NCBI RefSeq assembly: GCF_004923315.1
Contig: NZ_CP039647.1
Coordinates: forward strand, 682,001 to 746,000
Length of the DNA: 64,000 nt
Reading direction: 5' to 3'
Source: Azospirillum sp. TSA2s
GTDB taxonomy: Bacteria > Pseudomonadota > Alphaproteobacteria > Azospirillales > Azospirillaceae
Both the position numbers and the translations under genes were made by a program. The notes beneath the pieces were generated by a model. It was not told where the DNA came from and ran no database searches. It saw only the letters and a list, made by a program, of their open reading frames with translations. Shown in pieces: positions 25,615-33,990 of the stretch (within the stretch, counting starts at the first letter, position 1; each line of letters begins with the position of its first letter).

Positions 25615-27126
25615 ATGCACACCACCTGCAGATCGCTCGAAGGCACCCGCCGCGCCCTCTATATCGGCGGACGGTTCGTGGAACCGAAAAGCGGCCGCTA
25701 CATTCCGAGCTACGATCCCACCACCGCTGAGCCCTGGTACGAGCTGGCCGATGCTGGCGAGGAGGATGTCGACGCCGCCGTCGCCGCTGCACGGGCCGCA
25801 TTCGTCGATCCGGCCTGGCGGCGCATGACCCAGAGCGACCGCGGCAAGCTCGTGCACCGTCTGGCCGAGCTGATCCTCGCCAACGCTGAAGAACTGGCGC
25901 TGATGGAAACCCGGGACAATGGCAAGCTGATCAAGGAGATGCGTGCCCAGATGCGCGCCATCCCCGACAGCTACCTCTACTTCGCCGGAATGGCCGACAA
26001 ACTGCAGGGCGACACCATCCCGGTGAACAAGCTCGACATGCTGAACTTCAACCTGCGTGAACCGTTGGGTGTCGTCGGCATGATCACGCCGTGGAACTCG
26101 CCGCTGATGCTGCTGACCGGCACGCTGGCGCCCTGTCTGGCCATCGGCAACACGGTGGTGATCAAGCCGTCGGAACATGCCACCGCCTCTACCCTGGCGC
26201 TCGCCGAACTGGTCACGGAAGCCGGCTTCCCGGACGGCGTGGTGAACGTGGTGACCGGCGGTGGCGGCACCACCGGAGAGGCGCTGACCCGCCATCCCGG
26301 CATCGCCAAGATCGTCTTCACCGGCAGCACCCAGACGGGCAGCCGCATCGCCGCCAACGCCGCAGCCAACCTCGTGCCTTGCCAGATGGAGTTGGGCGGC
26401 AAGTCGCCTCATGTGGTGTTCGGCGATGTCGACATCGAGCGGGCGGTGAACGGCGTGGTCGCCGGCGTCTTCGCCGCCGCCGGACAGACCTGCGTCGCCG
26501 GGTCGCGCTGCTTCGTCGAGGCCGCCATCTACGACCGCTTCGTCGAGGCGCTGGTCGCTCGCACCGGACGCATCACCGTCAGCCACCCGATGGAGGAGAA
26601 CACCGACATCGGCCCACTTGCCCTGTCGGCGCAGCTCGCCAAGGTCGAGGGCTATGTCGCCTCGGGTCTGCGCGACGGTGCCCGGCTGGCGGCCGGCGGG
26701 CGGAGGCCCCAGGCGGCGGGGCTGGAGAAGGGCTGGTATTTCGAGCCGACGGTGCTGGCCGACGCGCACAACGACATGGGCTTCATGCAGGACGAGATAT
26801 TCGGCCCGGTCGTCGGCGTGGTGCCCTTTGCCTCGGAAGACGAGATGATCGCCATGGCGAACGACACGCGCTATGGCCTCGCATCCGGCATCTGGACCAG
26901 CGACATCGACCGCGCCATGCGCTTCGCCACCCGGATCGACGCCGGCACGGTCTGGATCAACACCTACCGTGCCGCCGCCTACATGTCGTCGAACGGCGGC
27001 TTCAAGCAGAGCGGCTACGGCCGGCGTGGCGGCTTCGACGTGATGCGCGAATTCTCGCGGTCGAAGAACGTCGTCATCGATTATTCCGGCGCCATGCAGG
27101 ACCCCTTCGTCATCCGGCTGCGCTGA
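25615..27126 (+). CDS. Aldehyde dehydrogenase
   Basis: A 503-residue NAD(P)-dependent aldehyde dehydrogenase. Visible: GMITPWNSPLMLLTGTLAPCL, VIKPSEHATAS, FTGSTQTGSRIAANAA, the general-base Glu in MELGGKSPHVVFGDVD and the catalytic Cys in GQTCVAGSRCFVE, with EIFGPVVGVVPF near the end. It begins 35 bases after the flavin reductase fusion. In the proposed N-heterocycle route it would oxidise the aldehyde (or its cyclic lactol) released by ring opening, or a later semialdehyde. Cytoplasmic. Confidence 0.88.
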   Translation: MHTTCRSLEGTRRALYIGGRFVEPKSGRYIPSYDPTTAEPWYELADAGEEDVDAAVAAARAAFVDPAWRRMTQSDRGKLVHRLAELILANAEELALMETRDNGKLIKEMRAQMRAIPDSYLYFAGMADKLQGDTIPVNKLDMLNFNLREPLGVVGMITPWNSPLMLLTGTLAPCLAIGNTVVIKPSEHATASTLALAELVTEAGFPDGVVNVVTGGGGTTGEALTRHPGIAKIVFTGSTQTGSRIAANAAANLVPCQMELGGKSPHVVFGDVDIERAVNGVVAGVFAAAGQTCVAGSRCFVEAAIYDRFVEALVARTGRITVSHPMEENTDIGPLALSAQLAKVEGYVASGLRDGARLAAGGRRPQAAGLEKGWYFEPTVLADAHNDMGFMQDEIFGPVVGVVPFASEDEMIAMANDTRYGLASGIWTSDIDRAMRFATRIDAGTVWINTYRAAAYMSSNGGFKQSGYGRRGGFDVMREFSRSKNVVIDYSGAMQDPFVIRLR

Positions 27127-27171
27127 TCCGCCCCGACCGGGCTTCTTCTCCCCCGCATAAAGGACCAGGAC

Positions 27172-28287
27172 ATGAAGTTCGCCGTCGCGCTCGCCATGGA
27201 GCGCTTTTCACCGCACACGCCGATGAGCGACGTGACCAGCACCATGCTGGAACTGGTGAGAATGGCCGACCAGGGCGGTTTCGAGACCCTGTGGACCGCC
27301 GAACATCACACGATCGAGTGCACGATCTCCCCCAACCCCTTCACCATCCTGACCTGGCTCGCCCAGCACACCGAACGCATCCGCCTCGGCACCGCCACGG
27401 TCGTCGCCCCCTACTGGAGCCCGATCCGTCTGGCCGGGGAGGCAGCGCTGTGCGACCATCTGACCGGCGGCCGGCTGGAGTTCGGCATCGCCCGGGGCGC
27501 CTACCAGTACGAGTTCGACCGCATGGCCGGCGGCATGCCCCAGCAGGAGGGCGTCGCCTACATGAAGGAACTGGTGCCCGCGGTGCAGAAACTGTGGGCC
27601 GGCGACTACGCCCATGACGGCCATTACTGGAAATTCCCTCTGGCCACCTCGGTGCCCAAGCCGCTGCAGACGCCGCACCCGCGCATCTGGGTGGCGGCCC
27701 GCGATCCGGGCACCTTCGACTGGGCGGTCGGCATCGGCGCCAGCATCCTGTCGACGCCGCTGGCCGCCCCGGCCGCCGAGATCGCCGTGCTGGGCGAAAA
27801 GTTCCGCAAGGCGGTGGCCGACCATCCGGAGGTGCCGCGCCCGCGCTTCATGATGCAGCGCCGCACCTGCTGCTACGAGCGGCCGGAGGAGGCCGAACTG
27901 GCGGTGCGGCACAGCATCGACTATGGCCGCAGCTTCGAGAACCTGTTCCAGAACATCGGAACGGTGACCAACGGATTCCCGACCGCCGTCTCCTACGAAA
28001 GCGTCGCCGGCCGCGACAATTACAAGCCGGAGAATGTCCTGAAGAACCTCATGTTCGGCACGCCGGACGAGGTGATCGAAAAGCTGCTGGATTACGAGGC
28101 GGCTGGCGTGGACCAGTTCTCGCTCGGCCTGTCCTTCAACCTGCCGTTCGAGTTGCAGCGCAAGACGCTCGACTTGTTCACCCGAGAGGTGCTGCCCGTC
28201 TTCGCCGCCCGCGAGCGAGACCGACAGCGCGAGGAGGATCGGCGCATTGCCGCGGCGGCGCCGCGCATGGCTGCGGCGGGACGTTGA
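27172..28287 (+). CDS. Luciferase-like flavin-dependent monooxygenase (LLM class)
   Basis: A 371-residue bacterial-luciferase-type TIM barrel. Seen: MKFAVALAMERFSPHTPMSD, GFETLWTAEHHTIECTISPN (the EHH motif of the family), RIRLGTATVVAPYWSPIRLA, LTGGRLEFGIARGAYQYEFD and PHPRIWVAARDPGTFDWAV. It uses reduced FMN and O2 and therefore pairs with the reductase encoded two genes upstream. Two-component enzymes of this class open N-heterocyclic rings in pyridine and trigonelline degradation (established for related systems). It is probably the key oxygenase of this operon; it ends three bases before the hydrolase ATG. Confidence 0.88.
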   Translation: MKFAVALAMERFSPHTPMSDVTSTMLELVRMADQGGFETLWTAEHHTIECTISPNPFTILTWLAQHTERIRLGTATVVAPYWSPIRLAGEAALCDHLTGGRLEFGIARGAYQYEFDRMAGGMPQQEGVAYMKELVPAVQKLWAGDYAHDGHYWKFPLATSVPKPLQTPHPRIWVAARDPGTFDWAVGIGASILSTPLAAPAAEIAVLGEKFRKAVADHPEVPRPRFMMQRRTCCYERPEEAELAVRHSIDYGRSFENLFQNIGTVTNGFPTAVSYESVAGRDNYKPENVLKNLMFGTPDEVIEKLLDYEAAGVDQFSLGLSFNLPFELQRKTLDLFTREVLPVFAARERDRQREEDRRIAAAAPRMAAAGR

Positions 28288-28289
28288 CC

Positions 28290-29132
28290 ATGGCGGCATC
28301 CCGTCACTTCACAGTCGGGCCGGTGACGCTGAACTACCGGCTCGACGGCCGGGGTCCGGAGCCGCTGGTCTGCGTCCACGGCGTCGGCTCCTACCTGGAG
28401 GCCTGGAGCGGTGTGGTCGAGCGGCTGGCCGACCGCTTCACCATCCTGACCTTCGACCTGCGCGGCCATGGCGGCTCCACCCGGATCAAGGGCCGCTACG
28501 AGATCGATGATTTCGTCGGCGAGACGCTGGCTCTGGCCGACCATGTCGGGTTCGGCCGCTTCAACCTGGCGGGATTCTCGCTCGGCGGGCTGATCGCACA
28601 GCGCCTGACATTGGATCACCCCGAGCGCGTCAAGCGCCTCGTGCTGCTGTCCACCGTCGCCGGACGCAACCCGGAGGAACGGCGGCGGGTGCTGGACCGC
28701 CTTGCCGCCTTGCAGGCCGGCCAGCCGGGTTCGCACTATGACGCCTCCCTGTCGCGCTGGCTGACGGAGGGCTTCCAGGAGCGGAACCCGGACTTGATTC
28801 AGGTCCTGCGCCGGCGCAACGCCGAGAACGACCCCGATTGCTACGCCGCCGCCTACCGCGTCCTGGCGGAAACCGACTTCGGCGGTTTCCTCGATCAGAT
28901 CCGCTGTCCGACCTTGGTCGCGACGGGCGAAGAGGACATCGGCTCAAACCCGCGCATGGCCCGCACCATGCACGACAGCATTCCCGGTTCCGAACTGCAC
29001 ATCCTGCCCGGCTTGCGTCATTCGATCCTGATCGAGGCGCCGGACGCGGTGGCGGGGCTGATGGGACGCTTCCTGACGCCGGCCCACCTTCCTCCCGCCG
29101 ACCACCCAAAGGAGACTGCAAGCCATGGATGA
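28290..29132 (+). CDS. Alpha/beta-fold hydrolase
   Basis: A 280-residue hydrolase of the PcaD/enol-lactonase kind. HGVGSYLEAW is the oxyanion segment, GFSLGG carries the nucleophilic Ser, ATGEEDIG the acid and LRHSILIEAPD the His. It starts three bases after the monooxygenase stop and overlaps the next gene by eight bases, so it is tightly coupled. Candidate reactions are hydrolysis of a lactone or of an N-formyl or enamine bond formed after ring cleavage; the analogous step in trigonelline degradation releases methylamine, formate and a C4 semialdehyde (inference). Confidence 0.83.
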   Translation: MAASRHFTVGPVTLNYRLDGRGPEPLVCVHGVGSYLEAWSGVVERLADRFTILTFDLRGHGGSTRIKGRYEIDDFVGETLALADHVGFGRFNLAGFSLGGLIAQRLTLDHPERVKRLVLLSTVAGRNPEERRRVLDRLAALQAGQPGSHYDASLSRWLTEGFQERNPDLIQVLRRRNAENDPDCYAAAYRVLAETDFGGFLDQIRCPTLVATGEEDIGSNPRMARTMHDSIPGSELHILPGLRHSILIEAPDAVAGLMGRFLTPAHLPPADHPKETASHG

Positions 29133-29523
29133 GCCCCTGCAACGGGCGGGTGAGCGCGTCCGACGCGACGTGCTCGGCGACGCCTATGTCGACCGCGCGA
29201 TGGCCGCGGCCGACGACTTCTCCCGCCCCTTTCAGCAGATGGTCAATGAATATTGCTGGGGGCAATGCTGGGCGGACGACGCGCTCGACCGCCGCCAGCG
29301 CAGCCTGCTGAACCTCGGCATGATCGCGGCGCTGGGACGCATGCACGAGTTCGAGCTTCATTTGCGCGGCGCCATCCGCAACGGCCTTTCCGATGCCGAA
29401 CTGCAGGCGGCGCTGATCCAGATCGCGGTCTATTGCGGCATTCCCGCCGGCGTCGAGTGCTTCCGCATCGCCCGTAAAATCCGGCAGGAGAACGCCGAAG
29501 ACGGCACGGGAGGCACGCCATGA
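29125..29523 (+). CDS. Carboxymuconolactone decarboxylase family protein (PcaC-like)
   Basis: A 132-residue CMD/AhpD-fold protein. ALGRMHEFELHLRGAIRNGL followed by IQIAVYCGIPAGVECFRIA is the 4-carboxymuconolactone decarboxylase pattern; the single Cys in VYCG and the absence of a CXXC argue against a peroxidase role. It overlaps the preceding hydrolase gene by eight bases. Hydrolase and CMD pairs process lactone intermediates in protocatechuate catabolism; here they may act on a butyrolactone-like ring-opening product. Confidence 0.85.
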   Translation: MDEPLQRAGERVRRDVLGDAYVDRAMAAADDFSRPFQQMVNEYCWGQCWADDALDRRQRSLLNLGMIAALGRMHEFELHLRGAIRNGLSDAELQAALIQIAVYCGIPAGVECFRIARKIRQENAEDGTGGTP

Positions 29524-29834
29524 TCGTCGAGGAACGGATCTATCGCATCCGCTCGGGCAAGCTGCGCGACTATCTGGCGCTCGTGCAGAACGAAGGGCTG
29601 GAAATCCAGCAACCGATCCTCGGCAACCTGATCGGCTACTTCGTCAGCGAGATCGGCCCACTCAATCATGTCGTCCATATGTGGGGATACGCGGATTTCG
29701 AGGACCGCACCGCCCGCCGCCAACGGCTCTCCGAGGATCCGCGCTGGCAGGCCTTCATCCCGAAGCTGACGGCACTGATCGAAACGGCGGAAAACCGCAT
29801 CCTGCTGCCGACTGCTTTTTCGCCCCTGAGATGA
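29520..29834 (+). CDS. NIPSNAP family protein
   Basis: A 104-residue ferredoxin-fold protein of the NIPSNAP group: MIVEERIYRIRSGKLRDYLA at the start, IGYFVSEIGPLNHVVHMWGY in the middle and a short W-rich end. Its ATG overlaps the CMD stop (ATGA). NIPSNAP proteins are frequent companions of hydrolases and oxygenases in catabolic operons, but their biochemical role is not known. Last enzyme-type gene before the transporter. Confidence 0.82.
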   Translation: MIVEERIYRIRSGKLRDYLALVQNEGLEIQQPILGNLIGYFVSEIGPLNHVVHMWGYADFEDRTARRQRLSEDPRWQAFIPKLTALIETAENRILLPTAFSPLR

Positions 29835-29995
29835 CGGAGACGCGTCGCCCGCATGCTCCGGTTCGCAGGAATGATTGGGCTGCGTTTCCTCCGTTTGACG
29901 GGAAGACAGGAAGAGGTCCAGTTTTTCTAAATGGGCGTAAGTAAAAAACTTTGAAGACAGGGAAAGCCCACCGACCACAACGATGGGAGACGGTT

Positions 29996-31192
29996 GTGAC
30001 CGAACGACTGAGGGTAGAGAATCTTTGTAAAGTTTTCTCCAAATCTCCCGAGCCGGCTTTGAAAATGCTCGCAGCCGGTGCGAAAAAGTCCGAAGTGCTG
30101 GCAAAGACCGGAATGGTCGTAGGGTTGAACGACGTTTCACTGTCGGTGCAGAGCGGCGCTATCTACATGGTGATGGGGCTGTCGGGGTCGGGCAAGTCCA
30201 CCCTGGCGCGCTGCATCAACCGGCTGAACGAACCGAGCGCCGGCCGCATCCTGCTGGACGGCCAGGATATCGTCGCCGCCGGCGAGGCGGAACTCCGCGA
30301 CATCCGCCGCACGCGGATCTCGATGGTGTTCCAGCACTTCGCCCTGCTGCCCAACCGCACCGTCGCCGAGAACGCGGAATTCGGCCTGAAGCTCCAGGGG
30401 GTGTCCCCCCAGGTCCGGCGGCGCCGGGCGGAAGAGGTTCTGTCGATCGTCGGGCTGGCGCGCTGGGGAAACCATTATCCCCATGAGTTGAGCGGCGGCA
30501 TGCGCCAGCGGGTCGGATTGGCCCGCGCGCTCGCCACCGACGCCGACGTGCTGATCATGGACGAGGCGTTCAGCGCACTCGATCCGCTGATCCGGACGGA
30601 GATGCAGGACGAACTGCTGCGCCTGCAGCGCACCCTGAAGAAGACCATCCTGTTCATCACCCACGACTTCCAGGAAGCGCTGAAGCTCGGCACCCGGATC
30701 GCCATCATGGCCGACGGCGAACTGGTCCGCGAAGGCACGCCCCAGTCGATCGTGCTGGAGCCCGGCAGCGACTATGTTGCCGCCTTCACCCGCGAGGTCG
30801 ACCGCTCGCGCCTGTTCGACGCCCGTTCGGCGATGAGCCCGGTGCAGCCCGTTCCGCTGGCTGCCGGACTGTGCCTCGCCGAGACCGGCGACGGCGGCGG
30901 GCTGGTGCTGGACGACGGCGGGCATGTCGTCGGCGTGCTGGACGCCGAGACGCTCCGGAGCCTGCGCGACGGCAAGCCCTATGGGGACACAAATTTCGGA
31001 ACCCTCCGCAAGGATTTCGTCACCGTGCGCGAAGGCGACAGCCTCCTCGACGCCGCCCGCGCCCACCGGGCCGGACGACCGATGGCGGTCGTCGACGAGG
31101 AAGGCCGGTTGACCGGAACGCTCGCCGGCGATCGCATTCTGGCCGGCATCGCGTCGGCCCCTCCTCACCCCGTGGGAGGTCTGCATGCTTGA
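29996..31192 (+). CDS. Quaternary-amine/betaine ABC transporter ATP-binding protein (ProV/OpuAA-like)
   Basis: A 398-residue ATPase. Walker A GLSGSGKS, signature LSGGMRQRVGLARAL, Walker B VLIMDEAFSALD, and the ProV-type N-terminus (VENLCKVFSKSPEPAL, then KKSEVLAKTG). A CBS-like region fills the C-terminus from about residue 300. The GTG at 29996 behind GGGAG is chosen; the frame remains open to a TTG at 29951, which has no similarity. It overlaps the permease gene by eight bases. Betaine-type importers take up compounds with a quaternary nitrogen, which links uptake to the N-heterocycle enzymes upstream. Confidence 0.92.
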   Translation: MTERLRVENLCKVFSKSPEPALKMLAAGAKKSEVLAKTGMVVGLNDVSLSVQSGAIYMVMGLSGSGKSTLARCINRLNEPSAGRILLDGQDIVAAGEAELRDIRRTRISMVFQHFALLPNRTVAENAEFGLKLQGVSPQVRRRRAEEVLSIVGLARWGNHYPHELSGGMRQRVGLARALATDADVLIMDEAFSALDPLIRTEMQDELLRLQRTLKKTILFITHDFQEALKLGTRIAIMADGELVREGTPQSIVLEPGSDYVAAFTREVDRSRLFDARSAMSPVQPVPLAAGLCLAETGDGGGLVLDDGGHVVGVLDAETLRSLRDGKPYGDTNFGTLRKDFVTVREGDSLLDAARAHRAGRPMAVVDEEGRLTGTLAGDRILAGIASAPPHPVGGLHA

Positions 31193-32147
31193 CGCCAATG
31201 ACCTGAATGTCTTCCCCGTCGACGCCTGGATTCAGGACGGCGTCGCCTGGATCGCGCTGAATCTGCGTCCGCTCTTCCTCGCCATCAAATGGCCGGTCGA
31301 ATATGTCCTGACGCTCAATATCTTCCTGCTTCAGGAAATTCCCTTCCTCGCCGTCGTGGCGGTGGCGGTGCTGCTGGCTTGGCGGCTGGCAAGCCTGGGC
31401 GTCGCCTGCTTCACCGGCGTCGCCCTGATCGCCATCGCCGCCCTGGGGGTGTGGTCGGAAGCGATGACGACCCTGTCGCTGATCACCACGGCCATCGTCA
31501 TCTGCGCGGCCATCGGCATCCCGATCGGCATCGGCTGTGCCCGCAGCGACCGCTTGTGGGGCGTGGTCCGTCCGATCCTCGATATCATGCAGACCACCCC
31601 GACCTTCGTGTATCTGGTTCCGGTGGTGATGCTGTTCGGCGTCGGCACGGTGCCGGGCGAGGTGGCGGTGGTGACGGCGGCGGCGCCGCCGCTGATCCGC
31701 TTCACCAATCTCGGCATCCGCATGGTCGAGACCGAGATGGTCGAGGCGGGCCTCGCCTTCGGCGCCACCAAGCGGCAGCTGCTGTGGGAGGTTCAGCTTC
31801 CCCTTGCCGTGCCGACCATCCTCGGCGGTCTGAACCAGACGGTGCTGACCGCAATGGTGATGTCGGTGGTCGTCGCCATGATCGGGGCGGAGGGGCTGGG
31901 GCTGGTGGTGCTCCAGGGACTCGGACGGCTCGACGTCGGCCGCGCCGCGGTGGGCGGCATCGCCATCGTCCTGCTCGCCATGGTGCTCGATCGCATCACC
32001 CAGAAGATGGCCCAGCCCAGCGGCCCCGGCGGACGCCCGCTGTTTCGCAGCCTGCGGGCGCTGGTCCGCTCCGGCAGACCGATCGAGGACAAGGGGGTCG
32101 CCCGGCCGGCCGTCTCCAATCCCGTCATCTCCAGTCCGGACCAGTGA
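31185..32147 (+). CDS. Betaine-type ABC transporter permease (ProW/OpuAB-like)
   Basis: A 320-residue inner-membrane permease with about seven hydrophobic segments. LDIMQTTPTFVYLVPVVMLF and EAGLAFGATKRQLLWEVQLP are the ProW/OpuAB signatures; the latter is the EAA loop that contacts the ATPase. The last 40 residues are hydrophilic and Pro-rich. It overlaps the ATPase gene by eight bases and precedes the binding-protein gene by 70. Confidence 0.92.
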   Translation: MLDANDLNVFPVDAWIQDGVAWIALNLRPLFLAIKWPVEYVLTLNIFLLQEIPFLAVVAVAVLLAWRLASLGVACFTGVALIAIAALGVWSEAMTTLSLITTAIVICAAIGIPIGIGCARSDRLWGVVRPILDIMQTTPTFVYLVPVVMLFGVGTVPGEVAVVTAAAPPLIRFTNLGIRMVETEMVEAGLAFGATKRQLLWEVQLPLAVPTILGGLNQTVLTAMVMSVVVAMIGAEGLGLVVLQGLGRLDVGRAAVGGIAIVLLAMVLDRITQKMAQPSGPGGRPLFRSLRALVRSGRPIEDKGVARPAVSNPVISSPDQ

Positions 32148-32217
32148 CTCCGACCCGCGCCACATCCTGGTACCCGGTTCCCCCCTATCCCGTCCCGCCC
32201 CGTTCGAGGAGACCGTC

Positions 32218-33258
32218 ATGCCCTTCTTCAACGCCAAATCGGCCATAAAATTTCTGCCCGTCGCCGCATTCCTCACCTTGGGCTGCGCCCAACCCTCGCT
32301 GGCCGCCGACCAGCCCGGCAAGGGCAAGATCATCCGCTACGCCCAATCCGACAGTCTGGGCGCCAACTACGTCACCGCCCAGATCGTCTCCGCCGCCTTC
32401 AAGGAACTGGGATATTCGGTCAAGCTCAGCACACTCAGCACGACCCTGTTCTTCCAGGCGGCCGCGCAGGGCGACCTGGATATCGCCACCGACATCAACT
32501 TCCCCCAGCGCGAACCCGCCTTCCGCAAGGTGGAGCAGCAGGCGATGATCGTTGGCGGCGGACTGATCAAGGAAGGCGGCGTCAACGGCTATCTGATCGA
32601 CAAGAAGACGGCCGACGCCCATCACATCACCTCGCTGGAGCAGATGAAGGATCCAAAAATCGCCGCGCTGTTCGGCAAGGGCGGCAAGGCCGATCTGGTC
32701 AATTGCGATCCCGGCTGGAGCTGCGGCGACGTGGTCGACTACCAGCTCGACAAGTTCGGCCTGAAGGACACGGTGAATTCGGTCCGCGGCAAGTACGAGC
32801 CGCTGATGGTGGAGGCCGTCGCCCGCGTCCGCCGCGGCGAACCGGCCTTCTTCTATGCCTGGAGTCCGTCCTGGGTCACCAACACGCTGATCCCGGGCAA
32901 GGACGTGGTCTGGCTGCCCACCCCGTTCGACGCCCTGCCGCCGTCGGTGCCCAACAAGGGAACCGCCCTCGTCAAAGGCGTATCGGGCTGCGCCGGCGAT
33001 GCCGACCCTTGCCGGATGGCCATGGCGTCGTGGAACTGGAACACCGTTGCCAACCGCGACTTCATCGCCGCCAACCCAGCGGTGAAGGCGCTGGTCGAAT
33101 CCATCGGCTTCCCGCTGCAGACCTGGGCCGGCTGGGAACGCAGCATCAGCGAGAAGGGTGCCAGCGAAAGCCACATCCGCGCACTCGCCCAGGAATGGCT
33201 CTCCGCCAACAAACCCACGTTCGAGCAATGGGTCGCCAGCGCCAAGGCGGCAAGCTGA
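32218..33258 (+). CDS. Betaine-type ABC transporter substrate-binding protein (ProX-like)
   Basis: A 346-residue periplasmic protein. The signal peptide (FLPVAAFLTLGCAQPSLAA) contains a Cys but lacks a proper lipobox spacing, so it is probably processed by signal peptidase I. Mature features of the OpuAC/ProX family: RYAQSDSLGANYVTAQIVSA, FFYAWSPSWVTNTLIPGKDV with Trp residues that would stack on a quaternary ammonium group, and VVWLPTPFDALP. Three further Cys pairs (CDPGWSC, CAGDADPC) may form disulphides. Expected to bind a betaine-like ligand. Confidence 0.9.
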   Translation: MPFFNAKSAIKFLPVAAFLTLGCAQPSLAADQPGKGKIIRYAQSDSLGANYVTAQIVSAAFKELGYSVKLSTLSTTLFFQAAAQGDLDIATDINFPQREPAFRKVEQQAMIVGGGLIKEGGVNGYLIDKKTADAHHITSLEQMKDPKIAALFGKGGKADLVNCDPGWSCGDVVDYQLDKFGLKDTVNSVRGKYEPLMVEAVARVRRGEPAFFYAWSPSWVTNTLIPGKDVVWLPTPFDALPPSVPNKGTALVKGVSGCAGDADPCRMAMASWNWNTVANRDFIAANPAVKALVESIGFPLQTWAGWERSISEKGASESHIRALAQEWLSANKPTFEQWVASAKAAS

Positions 33259-33355
33259 ACACTCGCGAACGCCCACCAGCCTCCACCCCCGAAGCCGCCG
33301 GCCGCACCCGGTCCGGCCGGCGCCGGGGAACGGACATCAGAGAATCGGACAGGAC

Positions 33356-33967
33356 ATGATGGACATTGGACTGCGAAAGATCTCCACCTTCATCGAGGAG
33401 ACCATCGTCGAAGGCGGCAAGCCGGCCGAACGGCCGATCACGTCGGTCGTGGTTGCCGCCGTGCTGCGCAATCCCTGGGCCGGCCAGGGATTCGTCGAAA
33501 ATCTGCGTCCGGAAATTCTGCGTGTGGCGCCGGTGCTGGGGGCGGAAATGACGCGGCGGCTTGTCGCCCTCATGCCGGCAGAACGTATCGAAGCCTACGG
33601 CAAGGCCGCCTCGGTCGGCGTCAACGGCGAGATCGAGCATGCCTCGGCCCTGATCCATACCCTGCGCTTCGGCAACATGTTCCGCGAAGCGGCGCAGGGA
33701 ACCACCTTCCTCAGCTTCACCAACACCCGCAACGCCCCGGGCGCGCTGCTCGCCCTGCCGATGATCCACAAGACCGAGACCGGCAAGCGGGCCCATTTCC
33801 TGACCGCGAACTTCCAGGTTCCCGACGCACCCGGTCCCGACGAATTGCTGGTCGCCATCGGCGCGTCGGACGGCAGTCGCGCCCACCCGCGCATCGGCGA
33901 CCGCTTTCTCGACATGGAGGAGATGGAGGCCGAAAAAGCCGGCGCCCTCACCTTCGCCCGGACCTGA
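33356..33967 (+). CDS. DUF1185 'amino acid synthesis' family protein
   Basis: A 203-residue protein of the DUF1185 family: LRKISTFIEETIVEGGKP at the start, VVVAAVLRNPWAGQGFVENL, then KAASVGVNGEIEHASALIHT and a GKRAHFLTANFQVPDAPGPD end. Two adjacent ATG codons (33356 and 33359) are possible starts, after AGGA. The family occurs beside catabolic and transport genes for nitrogen compounds and its function is not established. It follows the betaine transporter by 97 bases and precedes the MFS gene by 23. Confidence 0.8.
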   Translation: MMDIGLRKISTFIEETIVEGGKPAERPITSVVVAAVLRNPWAGQGFVENLRPEILRVAPVLGAEMTRRLVALMPAERIEAYGKAASVGVNGEIEHASALIHTLRFGNMFREAAQGTTFLSFTNTRNAPGALLALPMIHKTETGKRAHFLTANFQVPDAPGPDELLVAIGASDGSRAHPRIGDRFLDMEEMEAEKAGALTFART

Positions 33968-33990
33968 GCCGGACGGAGACGCGGAGATTG

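Noticed and set aside
29920-29950. AGTTTTT...AAAAACT inverted repeat before the betaine ATPase gene as a terminator
   Set aside because: The stem is only A/T pairs with a 17-base loop and no following T-run beyond the arm; it could be an operator but evidence is thin.
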